A DNA stretch of 64,000 nucleotides from Plenodomus lindquistii (GCA_025504975.1 JANUWI010000004.1:248001-312000); one strand, 5' to 3'. Numbered from the stretch's first letter, positions 35,337-46,950 are shown. Notes: a model not told the origin generated them from the letters alone. Program-made: numbers and translations.

Positions 35337-36497
35337 GCTCATTCATTCGACGACTTTGATTGCCTGAGATACCAATGAAGCTGTTGAGATAAGTCTGCTT
35401 TGACATCCTCGCTCACGGGGTTGAATGACTTCCGGCAAGACGTTCTTTGAGCAGGCGATTCGAAGCCAACAGACCAGCATTTCGAGGAAGGTACACCACC
35501 TTGCGGAGAACAAAGCATACGCCAACGCCTGTCATCATCCTGTCAACTCAGTCCCCAGACTACTCAAGGACGACTGGAATGACCGGTGTACCCTGTTTCC
35601 TGGCGGGGATCCTTTTACCACTCGAGATCCGAAGACCTGGTGTCTTTGCCCCGCACAATTGACAGCCATACGCCCGTGTATACATCGCAAATCACCTCAA
35701 GACATAGACGACCATTTCTGTTTCTTCCTCCCTGGAAGAAAAGGTGCACATCACATCGACTCGACCGCACCAGCCGTTAGTTTTCTGGTAGAATGAGAGG
35801 CTAAGTCCACGATGCTTTCCTTCCCTGTCTTGCTCAAGCTCCTACAACTTTCCCATCGTGTCTTCAAATTGCCTTCTCCGCCGGATAGTTTCGCTTAGTC
35901 AGCCGCGGGTTGCGCCCGCCCAATCGCAATTTGTATCACTCGTTACAGACAATGAACGCCGCCTTCGTTCATGTACCATCGATGAACATGAGTCTGGTTT
36001 GAGCCAGGACGAACTAGCAACGGTAATTGCATTGACTCTATGAGGCGAGAAGCTCGGTGTTCGCCACGATGTTGACTTATCACGGTCAGATCAGGTCGCA
36101 AATGATGAACAGAGGTGGTACCAACGCTATCAAGGTCCAGATCGAGGACGTCGGAGCGCTGACCCCGGTACGTACGAAGAGTAGCATTCTTGCTGCTGAT
36201 GAATGTATATTGGCCTGCCCGAACGACAGTGATCGCTGTGGATCTTGCTATGGAGGGGTGTATGGAAGGGTGAACCTCTCGAAATTTGCTCCAATGTCTT
36301 GTACGAAGACACACCCGTATCAATCACCTTAGTCCCATTCGTGGAGGTTTAGGGTCCTGCCTTATTAGCTACAGCCTTACCAAGTGTTCACGTTCCCGAC
36401 GTGCCGCATCACTAACCAATAAGTCGGGCAGACCTCTTAAACAATTGTCTTCGCAGTGGTGCCATCTGGAATTAATTGCGAAGGAACGAAGAGCAGC
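35337..36497. other. Intergenic, possible relic sequence
   Basis: Overlapping short open frames in all three plus frames at 35425-35800 and one at 36057-36332. None shows a known domain or a consistent splice model, so no gene is called. It could be worn-down gene sequence. Confidence 0.4.
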
Positions 36498-37754
36498 CTA
36501 GCGTTTTTTTACTGATCGCTTGACTCCCATATCGGCAACAAGGGCTTCCGCGATAGCGTGGGCGAATTGCTCATCATTGATGGCTCGTGCATCTTCCACA
36601 ACACGAATGCCACTGCCAGCAAGCCCGTCAACAATCGCATTATAAAGCGCCAAATCTGCTTCTGAATCCGCGAAGGGTTGGCCAGGTGTAGAAATCGCGC
36701 TCACACCACCCTTTGGGAGCCACACCTGAATCGCACGAGGGTCCTTCGCATGTTTGCGGAGTTTGGCAGCAACGAACGCGCCAACCTGACTCGCCTCCTC
36801 TTTTGAAGTCCTCATCAGAGTAACGACCGGATTGTGCTTGTAAAGGTTTCGATTTTTGTATCGTTCTGGCACGGTGTTGATAGGACCGAAGTTAGACATG
36901 TCTGTTGCTCCGACTGATATAATATTTGGTATGCCAGCTTCTGCTGCCGCTTCCAATCGAAGTGGCCCTGCACTCATAACACCACCAGTTAAGTGATCGC
37001 AGATTTCAGTCGTGGTAAGATCCAGCACCGCATCTAGCCTGCCTTCACGGACGAGCCGTTCCATAGCTTTGCCACCGTGTCCGGTCGCGTGGAAAATGTA
37101 GGTCTCGAGGTTGTAGTTAGACTCAAGATATCTCCGAATGGAGTCGACAGCCGGCGTCGTGACGCCAAACATGGTCACCCCTACCCGCTTCTTGCCTGAT
37201 ATTTCCGGCTTTTGCACTCTCGAAACATACGCTTTAGCCATGCCTGCGATAGCTGCTGCAGCATTACTTAGAACATTCCGTAATACTTGGTTTAAGCCAG
37301 CGACATCCACCACACTGTACATGAGTGTGATATCGGTCTCTTGAACAATCGGACCTGTGTCCCCGCTCGCGATTGTAGAGATAATGAACTTGGGGACGCC
37401 AACTGGAACCGCGTCTCTCATGACTTGCGCAGCGAGAGATGTGCCGCCAGACCCTCCAGCTGCAATGATAGCATGGATGTTTCCTTGTTCGAAACTACGG
37501 CTGACTGCAGTTGTGGCACACTTGGCCATTATGTTAATGACTTCTGCACGGGGCACCCGATTGAGATCCACATTGCTTCCATGCTCTTGTAGTAGATCTT
37601 TCTGGCTTATCGCGATCGCATCGTGCTGAGTAGGGTGACGACCGACGTCCATCAGATCAACGTCGACGTCATATTGTCGAATCTTGTTGTGTAAATAAAG
37701 CAATTCATCAAGCTTTGTATCGCATGTACCAATAATTACAACCTTCGGGATCAT
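36498..37754 (-). CDS. Tm-1-like UPF0261 protein
   Basis: Single-exon gene of 418 residues, full length for the UPF0261/Tm-1-like ATP-binding family. Conserved parts: VVIIGTCDTKLDELLYLHNKI at the N-terminus, IHAIIAAGGSGGTSLAAQVMRD, FIISTIASGDTGPIV, FHATGHGGKAMERLVREGRLD, DLTTTEICDHLTGGVMSAGP, and NIISVGATDMSNFG. In tomato the N-terminal half of the Tm-1 protein is this domain and is fused to a TIM-barrel domain. Here the TIM-barrel partner is the separate gene beginning 423 bases away on the other strand. The enzymatic reaction is not established. In bacteria such genes lie in operons with TIM-barrel and transport genes, suggesting small-molecule catabolism. Confidence 0.92.
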   Translation of the reverse strand: MIPKVVIIGTCDTKLDELLYLHNKIRQYDVDVDLMDVGRHPTQHDAIAISQKDLLQEHGSNVDLNRVPRAEVINIMAKCATTAVSRSFEQGNIHAIIAAGGSGGTSLAAQVMRDAVPVGVPKFIISTIASGDTGPIVQETDITLMYSVVDVAGLNQVLRNVLSNAAAAIAGMAKAYVSRVQKPEISGKKRVGVTMFGVTTPAVDSIRRYLESNYNLETYIFHATGHGGKAMERLVREGRLDAVLDLTTTEICDHLTGGVMSAGPLRLEAAAEAGIPNIISVGATDMSNFGPINTVPERYKNRNLYKHNPVVTLMRTSKEEASQVGAFVAAKLRKHAKDPRAIQVWLPKGGVSAISTPGQPFADSEADLALYNAIVDGLAGSGIRVVEDARAINDEQFAHAIAEALVADMGVKRSVKKR

Positions 37755-38177
37755 TTCCGACGTTCTGGCAGGATGTGACCCGCAGCTTGAGATTGTGACA
37801 AGATAGGGTGGTACTGTGCATGGCTCAGTGCTTTATTTGCAGATGGTAAGGGGCGGCACGATGCTCACATGCTCTCAAGGTACCTGCGCGTAACCGTTTC
37901 AATAGTCCAACAATGATCTATGCTTTGTAATACCCCGAGAGAATGTTTCGGAAGATTAGATCACAGTTGTATGGTCCAAGGCGTGCTATACCGATGGCGG
38001 TAGGTGAAACTTTATGCCTGGTGGTAACTGGGGCGACTTTTCTTGAGGAATGTGAGCTTCCCAAGCTCCATCTCTCCACGTGAATGACGTCATGTTGCGT
38101 ACGTTCTCAGCATTCTTTCCGTGTACCCTTGATAACGTTCGAAAATATTAACATTGAACCATTGAACCAGTCCCGTC
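37755..38177. promoter_or_regulatory. Bidirectional promoter of the Tm-1-like and TIM-barrel genes
   Basis: 423 bases between two divergent ATGs whose products are halves of one fused protein elsewhere. It contains a perfect CRE palindrome TGACGTCA at 38085-38092, next to a CACGTG-like CCACGTGA. Co-regulation is inference from layout. Confidence 0.6.
38085..38092. promoter_or_regulatory. CRE-like palindrome TGACGTCA
   Basis: Perfect bZIP (ATF/CREB) site 86 bases before the ATG of the TIM-barrel gene. About one such 8-mer is expected per 64 kb by chance; this window has at least three. Confidence 0.4.
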
Positions 38178-39076
38178 ATGTCTCCACCAAACGATAGAAA
38201 TTCCATACTCGATAAACTTCGCAAGACGATCCAGGATGGAGACGTTGTCATCGGCGCGGGGGCAGGGATTGGTTTATCCGCAAAATTCATCGAACAAGGC
38301 CGCGGCGACTTGATCATCATCTACAACAGTGGCCGCTACCGAATGGCAGGCCGCGGTTCATTAGCTGGGTTAATGCCATATTCCAACGCTAACGATGTTG
38401 TGTTGGAAATGGTACGCATCCTCTGTTGCACCTGCACTCAACCTATCACGAGACTGACAGGTTATAGGCTGGGGAAGTCCTACCGATCGTTAAGGACACG
38501 CCCGTCCTGGCCGGTGTTTGCGCAACTGACCCTTTCCGCGATATGTCTCGTTTTCTGAAGCAGCTGAAAGACCTCGGGTTTGCTGGCATCCAGAATTTTC
38601 CAACGGTTGGATTGATCGATGGCACATTCCGACAGAATCTCGAAGAGACGGGCATGAGTTACGATGCGGAGGTTGAAGTTATTCGCCAAGCAAGAGAAAT
38701 GGATATGCTTACTACACCCTATGTCTTCAATGTAGAAGAAGCAAAGAAAATGTCGCACGCAGGTGCAGACATCCTGGTGGCGCACATGGGGCTAACGACC
38801 AGCGGAAGTATTGGTGCGAGTAGTGGGAAATCATTGGATGAATGCGTGAAGTTGATTCAAGAAATCCGCGAAGCCGCGGTGGCGATCAAAGAGGACGTGA
38901 TTGTGCTATGCCATGGCGGCCCAATCGCGAAGCCAGAGGATGCCGAGTATGTCATCAGCCGGACAAAGGGAGTACACGGATTTTATGGTGCTAGTAGTAT
39001 GGAGCGACTACCTGTCGAGGACGCGATCACCAACATCACGAAAACGTTCAAGAAGTTGAAGCCTAGCTCGAAATAG
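38178..39076 (+). CDS. TIM-barrel PEP-hydrolase-like enzyme
   Basis: Exons 38178-38411 and 38468-39076 give 280 residues. The protein matches the TIM-barrel family annotated as phosphoenolpyruvate hydrolase-like, which forms the C-terminal half of plant Tm-1-type proteins. Visible: GDVVIGAGAGIGLSAKFIEQG, DLIIIYNSGRYRMAGRGSLAG, LPIVKDTPVLAGVCATDPFR, FAGIQNFPTVGLIDG, GADILVAHMGLTTSGSIGA, and VIVLCHGGPIAKPEDAEYV near the end. The intron uses GTACGC and TATAG sites and restores the EMAGEVLPIV strand. It is divergent to the Tm-1-like gene and likely works with it on one substrate. The true reaction is unknown. Confidence 0.9.
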
Positions 39077-39451
39077 AAAATAACGACTTCCGATCGTCTG
39101 AGCACAGTCATAGATCAGGAGATATCCCTTGCATAATCGAATAAAGGAGATTATTCACAGCAACTTTGCACGTTGTGTATTAGAATACAACATATAGAGT
39201 ATAAGTAAGGTACGGAGTTCATCTCTTCTAGCACAACGTCATCATGTATTCCAAAGCGCATACTCTCCGGATGACTTTATGTAGCGTACCCGAGCAGACT
39301 CTGTTACTGTATACTTCATAACACACTATGAGCCTGTATATCACACTTAAAACATGGCTGTAAGACCCTAGATTTCGTGTGTTCGTGCTTATAGTCGGTA
39401 TATTTTTCGGAAAGAAATCCTCAATAGAGCTGATACCCATGTGCAATCTGA
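39077..39451. other. Intergenic, convergent 3' ends
   Basis: Convergent TIM-barrel and FAH-family 3' ends. AT-rich, no gene seen. Confidence 0.6.
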
Positions 39452-40482
39452 TCAGTACGATTTCAGACCCGTCTCATACACCACTGGTGTGACTAAGCTT
39501 CCAAGCCCATGGCTCATAACTATTCTCAGATCGTCGCCTTCCTTCAACCATACTCTAGGTATTTTGCTAACCCCAATGCCATGTGGCGTTCCCGTCATAA
39601 TGACCGTGCCCGCATCCAGAGTCGTCCCTTGACTAAGGTACGCAACGATCTCCGGAATACTAAATATCATATCGTTGGCCATTGAATACTGCATAGTCTC
39701 GCCATTGAGTATAGTCTTCAACTCAATATCTCCAGGATTCGATATGGATGAAGCAGCGACTAGGCAAGGTCCAAGAGGCGCAAAGCCGTCAAATCCTTTC
39801 CCAAAGCCCCATTGAGCTCCATTAAACTGGTGTTTGCGTGCGGTAACGTCGTTGGAGCACGAGTAGCCGAGAACATAGTCCATAGCATCTTCTTTGCTGA
39901 CATTCTTGGCTGCCTTACCAATTACAATAGCGAGTTCCGCTTCGTAGTCTGCTTGCCCGTCTGTCGCCTGACTTGGGATGATCAGAGGGGCGTTGGGTGC
40001 CCCGAGACACGTTGATGGCTTGAAGAAGAGGGTAGGGTGATCTGGCAGCGCGAGATTCATTTCCTTGGCATGTTTACGGTAATTTAATCCAATGCAGCGG
40101 ATGGTCCCGACTTCGGATCTCGAGAGAGGCGGAAGTAGTTTCGATACGCTGAGAATCGATGATGTAGGATGTGTATCGGGTGCGAGAACTGAAGATCCTG
40201 TGAAGGCACGAACTTTGACTTCTGATCCTGATGCGAGCGCAGCACCAACTGTAGTATATTAACTTTTTGGTGCAGTTTAATGTTGTGCGGGCACTCTTAC
40301 TATCGCTCTTAGCATCGATGGGTTCACCGATATGTTCAAGACTATCTTCATTTGCAATAAATCGTACTAGGCGATTCCAACTCTGAACAGTCTTTAGCAG
40401 AGTATGTAATAAGACGGAAAACAAATGCCCAAATTACCGTCGCAATCCCGCTGTACACGTATTTGTCACTCAATGATTCCAT
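39452..40482 (-). CDS. Fumarylacetoacetate hydrolase (FAH) family protein
   Basis: Exons 40482-40438, 40382-40301 and 40248-39452 give 307 residues. FAH-family enzymes cleave C-C bonds of acylpyruvates or hydrate/decarboxylate 2-oxo acids with a divalent metal. The N-terminal exons give SWNRLVRFIANEDSLEHIGEP, the usual start domain; then TIRCIGLNYRKHAKEMNLALP, a core with DYEAELAIVIGKAAKNVSKE (metal-binding acids), YVLGYSCSNDVTARKHQF, GFGKGFDGFAPLGPCLV, and VIMTGTPHGIG. All metal-site acids expected for the family appear present. The first exon (MESLSDKYVYSGIAT) is the weakest part of the model. Placement beside the Tm-1-like pair and a transporter suggests the last cleavage step of a catabolic route. 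Confidence 0.88.
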
Positions 40483-40969
40483 TTTCAAATCTCTTCTATC
40501 CCCAAAAAAATACTGTAGCAAGGCGAAGGATGTTGAGTATGCAAGCTGAAAATTAAATGTCGAAGATATGAAGGGTAGCGATAGACTTGCACTGCGACGA
40601 AGCTATTGGCCATCCAAGAGAAGTTCTCATTACAGTAGAATCATTAGCTAATAATCTCATCCTCTCAAATGTATTTCCCGATCCCTTGATTGATCCTTCC
40701 GTCGGCCAAATCATGCTATTGCGATAACGACTGCATGGGTCGGCCCCACTAGACCCGCAATGTGCTTGACACAACTTTTGCGGGGCTGAGGATATGAAGC
40801 CTCACCTTAACAGGCTCGACAGATTCCCCAGATTAATACACGAACTTGCGGGAGGCTCGGGCGAGCTCGACAACTACTGGTGAGGGCTACAATATTCCAC
40901 ACAGAATAAATTCAAGGTCTCCAAATCGCGCTGATCGTGGATTGCTACATTTCCTGGTAGTGTGCCACT
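40483..40969. other. Intergenic, FAH promoter and regulator 3' end
   Basis: No gene seen. Holds the FAH-family promoter and the 3' end of the Zn2Cys6 regulator gene. Confidence 0.5.
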
Positions 40970-43131
40970 TTACCGGAAACCAAATACTTGGTCTTGCGTT
41001 ATGCTATCCAATACTTGCTCCCATTGCTGCAAATCAGTAGGCTCGAACATCGTGAATGTTGGGTCACCCCATGGGGCGTGCCATTGGAACGGCCCGTTGC
41101 CAGCCACTAGGTTGGGCACTCCTGGAATTGTCTCTGAACTGAAGTCTGTATTGGGTGAGGTCAGTGTGTCCATCGCTAAAGCTGGAGGCACTTGGCGAGC
41201 AGTAGACGTATCAAGGTCTTCAGGTCTCACATCGTTCGATGCTACATCAGCCGGAGTTTCTGTCGTGCCCATGGCGCGGTGGAGTCGGGACTGCGTCGAT
41301 TTTCTTATGCAAAGTTCAATGATTTTGACTTCGGCGAGAGCGAACTCATTCAACCAGACATCTGACCGTTGCATTTCACAATATGCTGTCAGGTCTTCTA
41401 GAATTGCGTGGCATCTACGCGAGTGAGGATCTTTGACCGCAATGATGCCAAGAACCAGTGCGCTGTTGAAGAGATGATGAGGTCCCAAGGTCCACTTAAG
41501 TCGATCATTGAGCGGTTGCTGGAAGTAATCAATGCGCATTGCCAAGTCGGCGCACGCTGAAGAGATGCAGGCATCGTGACTTTGCTTGAACCGGTTCGTG
41601 ATACTCTGTCTGAGAAGATACGGTCGATGAAGGGTAACGCGCGCGAAATGGTACATTGAGTGGAGATGTAGTCTGTTCCAATAGAGAAATGGATGCAGCC
41701 GATCTCTTGTAGTGTCTGCTTCCTTCAAGTGATAGTAGTCTGGCAAGCGAGCCTCCCAGCTGAGAATGTCGCGATCCAGAGACAGTACTGTGTCGTATGA
41801 GACACTAAATAGGCCAAAGCACCGTTCCTGAATGTCCCCTATCAATTTTGCGAGATCATGAGCGAGGAAGTTGAAGACGCTCAATGTGGGCTCTGCAAGG
41901 GGTAATTCCGGGATAGTGGCGGCGCGTTCGTCCGTCTCATCGTCAAGCCAAACGTTCGTCGCACGCTTGACGAGACATTGCTGATCTACGATTGCAAACG
42001 GTCGACCGATTGCAAGGGCGATAGTTTTATCGAGCACGTACAGATGACTCCATAGTCGCCGTCGTGTTTCGGTCTCTTTACGCGGTAGCCGCCAGCGCTC
42101 TCCATCTATATGTATACCTTGCGCTTGCGCCATACGCATCGCGAAACTAGTAGTTAGCCATGCCTCCGGTACTCGTCTCAGGTGAATGAGGTAACGCGTG
42201 ACCAGGACACCTGCGCGCACAAGATCGGTCGACTCGCCATAAAATGTCGGGGCGATAACGATTGCTCTACGGGCAGCCCAGTAGAAGCGAAGTGAGGTTT
42301 CTTGCAGCTCTCGTTGAACCTCTGCATTCTTCGGATGAGGACAGTCAAGGAATACGCCGTAGGCCAGGACGATGAATAGTAATGCTAGCCAGCGTAAATC
42401 GATAGAAGCAAAGTCATCGAAGCCGAATTTTCTTTCCCAGAATTCATCGTACTTTGCCTTGAAAGACGCTGGATGCACTGCGTCAATTGCCCAGTTGAGT
42501 TCGCCGAGGAAGACGTCCACCAGGCGGTCAACGCTAGTTTTGTTGCGAGGTAGGAGGCCCAGCAGATCCCAGATCTGAGAGAACGGACCACCCACGTCAC
42601 GGAATGAATGCGTGGATGCAGCCGCGTGTCGTATACCAGATGAGAGATCTGGCGCTGGTGCTTTTATGATCTCGGCTGCGGCCTGAGGACCAAAGTATGA
42701 CGATCCGAAGAACGAAGGCGCATCTCTGCTTCTGAAAAGGCTGCCAACGTGTGCATCTCTTGGTTCCGGTGACGCCCTTCCGCTTGATACTTGCCGTCCT
42801 GAAACTCCAGCAACGCGTACGTTCGGATCAAGAGGCTGTGATTGGCTCTCTTGTGGTGTCGTTGGACGACGCCCAGAGTCCAGAGGGGTATGTACTGTCG
42901 AAGCGTGTCTGCGATGAGCTGCTGCTTCCTCACTGTATGAACATGTTGACGAGACCCCGCGGCGTTTACAGTTGAAACATGGATGCTCTCCATCGCACTA
43001 TGGACTGTTATCAGTGATTACATAATCTGTTGACGTCATGGTACCTTCTGCTTTCGTCTGTGACAAGCAGTACAGCTTCTTGCTTGTCTTCCACGCTTCC
43101 TTCTCTTGCTTGCTTGACTTTCATCTGTCAT
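40970..43131 (-). CDS. Zn2Cys6 fungal transcription factor
   Basis: Exons 43131-43045 and 42997-40970 give 704 residues. The binuclear zinc cluster is assembled across the intron: CTACHRRKQK then CDGEHPCFNCKRRGVSSTC, spacing C-x2-C-x6-C-x5-C-x2-C-x8-C, preceded by a basic RRKRGR stretch. The middle homology region (fungal specific transcription factor domain) includes HPASFKAKYDEFW, AMRMAQAQGIHIDGERWRL, RRRLWSHLYVLDKTIALAIGRPFAI and HPFLYWNRLHLHSMYHFARVTLHRPYLL. The C-terminus is acidic/Pro-rich. The start at 43131 is the first ATG; a longer frame upstream has none. It is divergent from the MFS transporter (355 bases apart) and is the likely local regulator of the cluster. Confidence 0.9.
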
Positions 43132-43486
43132 ACTATCGGGATGATCTGGAGTATTGGTCGGCAGATGCAGATATCTAGCGTTAAGTCGAGCGTCCGTTGC
43201 CGATATCTGGCCAAGCAATTAACCGATCAATTTACCGAAGTGTCGTTGCTTGATGCTTGCCTTCCTGTATCATACGCCAAGTGATGCTGCGTCTAGCGTG
43301 CTCCTTCGCTCGTTCTTATCTTTCTCCGCACTTCGGGCTATATGGCCTGTAACTTCAATTCAATCGGTGATAACATGGACGTTATAAACGCTCGTCGAAG
43401 CGGTTCATCCTCCCAGTACAAAGGGTCTAAGTTGGCTGCATACTCCACGGTCTTGCTCGCTCCAGAGAACTTGGTCAAATTTCACC
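43132..43486. promoter_or_regulatory. Divergent promoter, regulator and MFS transporter
   Basis: Holds two related near-palindromes centred on GATATC: GCAGATATCTAGC at 43167-43179 and GCCGATATCTGGC at 43199-43211, 32 bases apart, about three helical turns. They are candidate operator sites for the local Zn2Cys6 protein or a GATA-like factor. This is inference from symmetry and position. Confidence 0.4.
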
Positions 43487-45177
43487 ATGTCGACCTCCGC
43501 GCACCAGGACAAAGTCATGGATGGCTCAATACACGAAAAGGACACACAGGTTGGTAGCAGTGAGGAGATCTACATCGATCCCGTCGCGGAGAGAAAGGTG
43601 ATATTGAGCTCAACGGCTGGCAGTGGTATCTACTGACGCTTTCGAAGCTCATCCGCAAGCTCGACCTTATACTCTCTCCTATGATGGTCACAATCTTCTT
43701 GGTAAGTCTCTAGCTGCAGATTCAACGAAAGCCCTCTCTAATGACATTACAAAAGGTGGCGTATCTTGACCGATCCAATATCGGTATGCCCATTAGTGAT
43801 GTGCACCACAAGGAGATGCTGACGCCGACCAGGGAATGCTGCAATTGCAGGCATGAACGAAGACCTCAATCTCACTGGAAATCGCCTCAATGTCGCAGTG
43901 ACTCTCTTCTACGTCACATACATTGCTTTTGAAGTGCCTGCGTCTATCATGCTAAAGAAGCTTCGCCCATCTCGCCTGATTCCATTCTTCATCATCAGCT
44001 GGAGCGCAGTTATCATCGGAGCAGCGTTTATTGAGAACTATGCGTCACTCATAGCAACTCGATTACTTCTCGGCGTTTTTGAATCTGGCCTCTTTCCATG
44101 CTTGACGCTGTATCTGAGCATGTACTACAAGCCTCTCGAGCAAGCGCGCAGGGTTTCCTACCTCTTCGTCGCCTCGGCGTTGTCAGGAGCGTTCGGTGGT
44201 ATACTAGCATATGGACTAGGTAAATTGCACGGCGCCAGCGGTCTTGCCGGATGGAGGTGGCTGTTCCTGGTCGAAGGAATCATCAGCATGGTCGTTGGGA
44301 TTGTCACTATCTTCCTTCTACCGGATAATTTTGAAACCGCTTGGTGGCTGAATGAGGAAGAGAAAGTTCTCCTCAGACACAGGCACGAGAATGAGCGTCT
44401 CTACCAGGGCAAATCAATGACGACTGATGCACTGGATAGCTCAGAGATCAAGCTTGCTTTCCGCGATCCGAAAGTGTGGCTCAGCTCAATTTGCCAGTTC
44501 TGCGCAAATACCTGCTCTTTTGGGTTCTCAACCTTCCTCCCAGTAAGCTGCTTCGCATGATTCTAGATTTTGTCAACATACTGATGCGTGTAAAGGTGAT
44601 CATCCGCGGCTTCGGCTACTCCAGCATACGCACCCAGCTCTTGACCGTGCCAGTCTACATCTGGGCGTCCATTGTCTACCTTTTTATCGCGTTCTGCTCT
44701 GACTGGGTCAACCGCCGGGCATTTTTCATGGTTCCCCTCGCACTTGTTACAATGGTCGGCTACGCAATGATGCTTGGCGTCTCCATGACATTGACAGGCG
44801 TCCTCTACTTTGCCACGTTCATCACTGCCACCGGTATCTACTGCTGCGTTGGTCTCAATGTCACCTGGATCATCAATAGTAACGCGGGATATTTCAAGCG
44901 TGCAACGGCGATTGGACTTCAGCAGACTATCGGTAATTCTGCTGGTATCATGGCGGGTCAAATATACCGCATCACGGCCAAGGACGGACGCTATGTCATC
45001 GGTCACGGAGTGTCCATTGCGGCTATTTCATTAGCTGCGTGTGGATATGCGCTTATGTACATGTTGTTGCGTAACTTGAACAGGAAAAGGGAGGCTATGT
45101 CGATCGATGAGAGGATCAGGGAGATTGACTCGGGCAAGTTGGGAGATAGACATCCAGACTTCAGGTACACTTTGTAA
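43487..45177 (+). CDS. MFS transporter, Dal5/allantoate permease family
   Basis: Exons 43487-43597, 43648-43701, 43756-43783, 43833-44542 and 44596-45177 give 494 residues with about 12 membrane segments. The family takes up organic anions such as allantoate, nicotinate and other carboxylates (anion:cation symporter group). The short exons join to LIRKLDLILSPMMVTIFL, VAYLDRSNIGNAAIAGMNEDL and NLTGNRLNVAVTLFYVTYIAFEVPAS, which is the classical first-helix signature. Later: GVFESGLFPCLTLYLSMYY, GWRWLFLVEGIIS, LPDNFETAWWLNEEEK, PVIIRGFGYSSIRTQLLTVP and a last segment near CGYALMYMLL. Two acceptors are AAG rather than CAG. The substrate is unknown; together with the FAH-family enzyme a carboxylate is likely. 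Confidence 0.9.
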
Positions 45178-46950
45178 ACGTGATATTTGAGAAGGACATG
45201 ATCTCTCAAATAAATCACAGTACTGCTCTGACAGGCATTGTGTCTCAAAACGAAATGACTATCCCGTGCGCAGTTCTGACATCCCCAGCAGGACGCACAT
45301 TCACCCCCGCCTCCGCAGTTCCTTCTGCGCGTTATTCTCCGCCACCTCTGCCCTTTTGTTTGGCGTCTGCTGCCCCTGATCGCATTCGTGTTCTCAGCAT
45401 CACGCTCCGACTCCTCCATAGCCTCAGGTAACACGGCTGTCGGCCAGATCTTCAGCGACTGAATGTCAATCAGAGTCAAGCTGTGTACGGGGTCACCGAG
45501 CTGTTCTCAACGATAGTAGCCATCGGTGGCAGTCTGCCGCAATGGATAGCGCCCATATAGACTACAATTTGTTCACAGGTGATTTGCATGACGTTAATGC
45601 TACCCACGAAGGTGTTCAACGGCAGGCGTTAAATTTTCAAGGCCAGTTTGGACATGCTCCAAAGAGTCAACTACATAAGTATTTTCAACAATGCTAGTGA
45701 AAGCGCATAGGGTCTCTGCAATGACTGTCACCGAAATTCGCCTTGCAAAACCTGACTTGAGGGAATAGGCTGATCACGCAGATGGGGTTTGGGACGTGCA
45801 AGTCAGCCGTTAGCCCTAAGAAGAACAGGGAGATTAATGTGACAGCAGACTAGATCCAGCTTCCATATGTACTTGAGGAGCGGTCACGAACAATACGACT
45901 GAGAGTGCCCTGCAGGCATATCCAGAATCGTCTACCTACTACATGAGGGCTGCAACCAAGTCTGTTCAAGCTTCTACAAGCTTTATTTGCCGTGCCGTGT
46001 AACTGGCATAGTTCTCGGAGAAAATAGCAGGTCGGTGATCGCTCCCTGCGTTGGTGCTGCGTCATGCATCGTAGCTGCCTTTTTAGCACTAGCTGGGTCT
46101 CGTGGAATCTCGCCAAGTGCTAGGTCCACTGATAAGCTACGACAAGCTCTTCCTGCAGTTAATTTATGATATCTTAGTCCCCCGCGATATTACTTGGGTA
46201 TGCTGTTAAGTGGGTGCTGTGGTACCGTTAGGGTAACGGGCATGAGAATGTCCAAGACCTCTCATCCAACATGAAGAGAAGTTGGTAGACCTGAAGCACT
46301 CTACAACATTTCAGGCATGTTGAACCTGTCCTTTGAAGCGTAATTTTCCACTCAAAATATTCAGTAATAAGTATGCGATACGATGGCCGTCACAGTCTAA
46401 CATATAGTACTCAGGCAGTGTGCCTAATCAGGAAGGCCTCAGTACGAGTACGCATCCAAGCAGCACTACGGTCCAATTAGCCCCTGTTATGGACGACAGC
46501 ATTTACATGCCGACTCATATAAGTTTACGAATCGCGACCCACAATCACCACACTTTCTAACCTTATCTACATGGCACGAGGATAGGTCCCATGTACCTGG
46601 AAAAGAATGGGGCCTATAATGCATGCTTTACCCTCCAAGAGTTGTCGTTCGCGCTATCAATACCGTGAATTAGTGAGAGAGAATCCTTGTAAAGGCCCCC
46701 GAAGCGTTGCATCGACTGAAGAAAGATTAGGAAGGTATCATGGGTTGAAGACTCTGGCCATTGTGGTGCCGAACAGCTTAGTGGCATCAAGGATTGAGTC
46801 GATGTTGTGACGAATTCAAAGACTGGCTATATAAATGTCACATATCCTGCTGTTTTTATAACAGCGAGCAAGACTTCCCCAGTGTCAGTTTACGACCGTT
46901 TCTTTCTCCTTCGTTCAGCGCGAGTCCTACAACTACAAATCTTCCCAACC
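45178..46950. other. Long intergenic region, no gene
   Basis: 1.8 kb of moderately AT-rich sequence with short frames only. The right end carries the TATA box of the peptidase gene. Confidence 0.55.
46828..46835 (+). promoter_or_regulatory. TATA box of the G1 peptidase gene
   Basis: TATATAAA about 120 bases before the ATG at 46951. Confidence 0.6.

Noticed and set aside
35425..36332. Short plus-strand frames behind the pseudokinase gene
   Set aside because: They overlap each other in three frames, show no domain, and no splice sites combine them into one protein.
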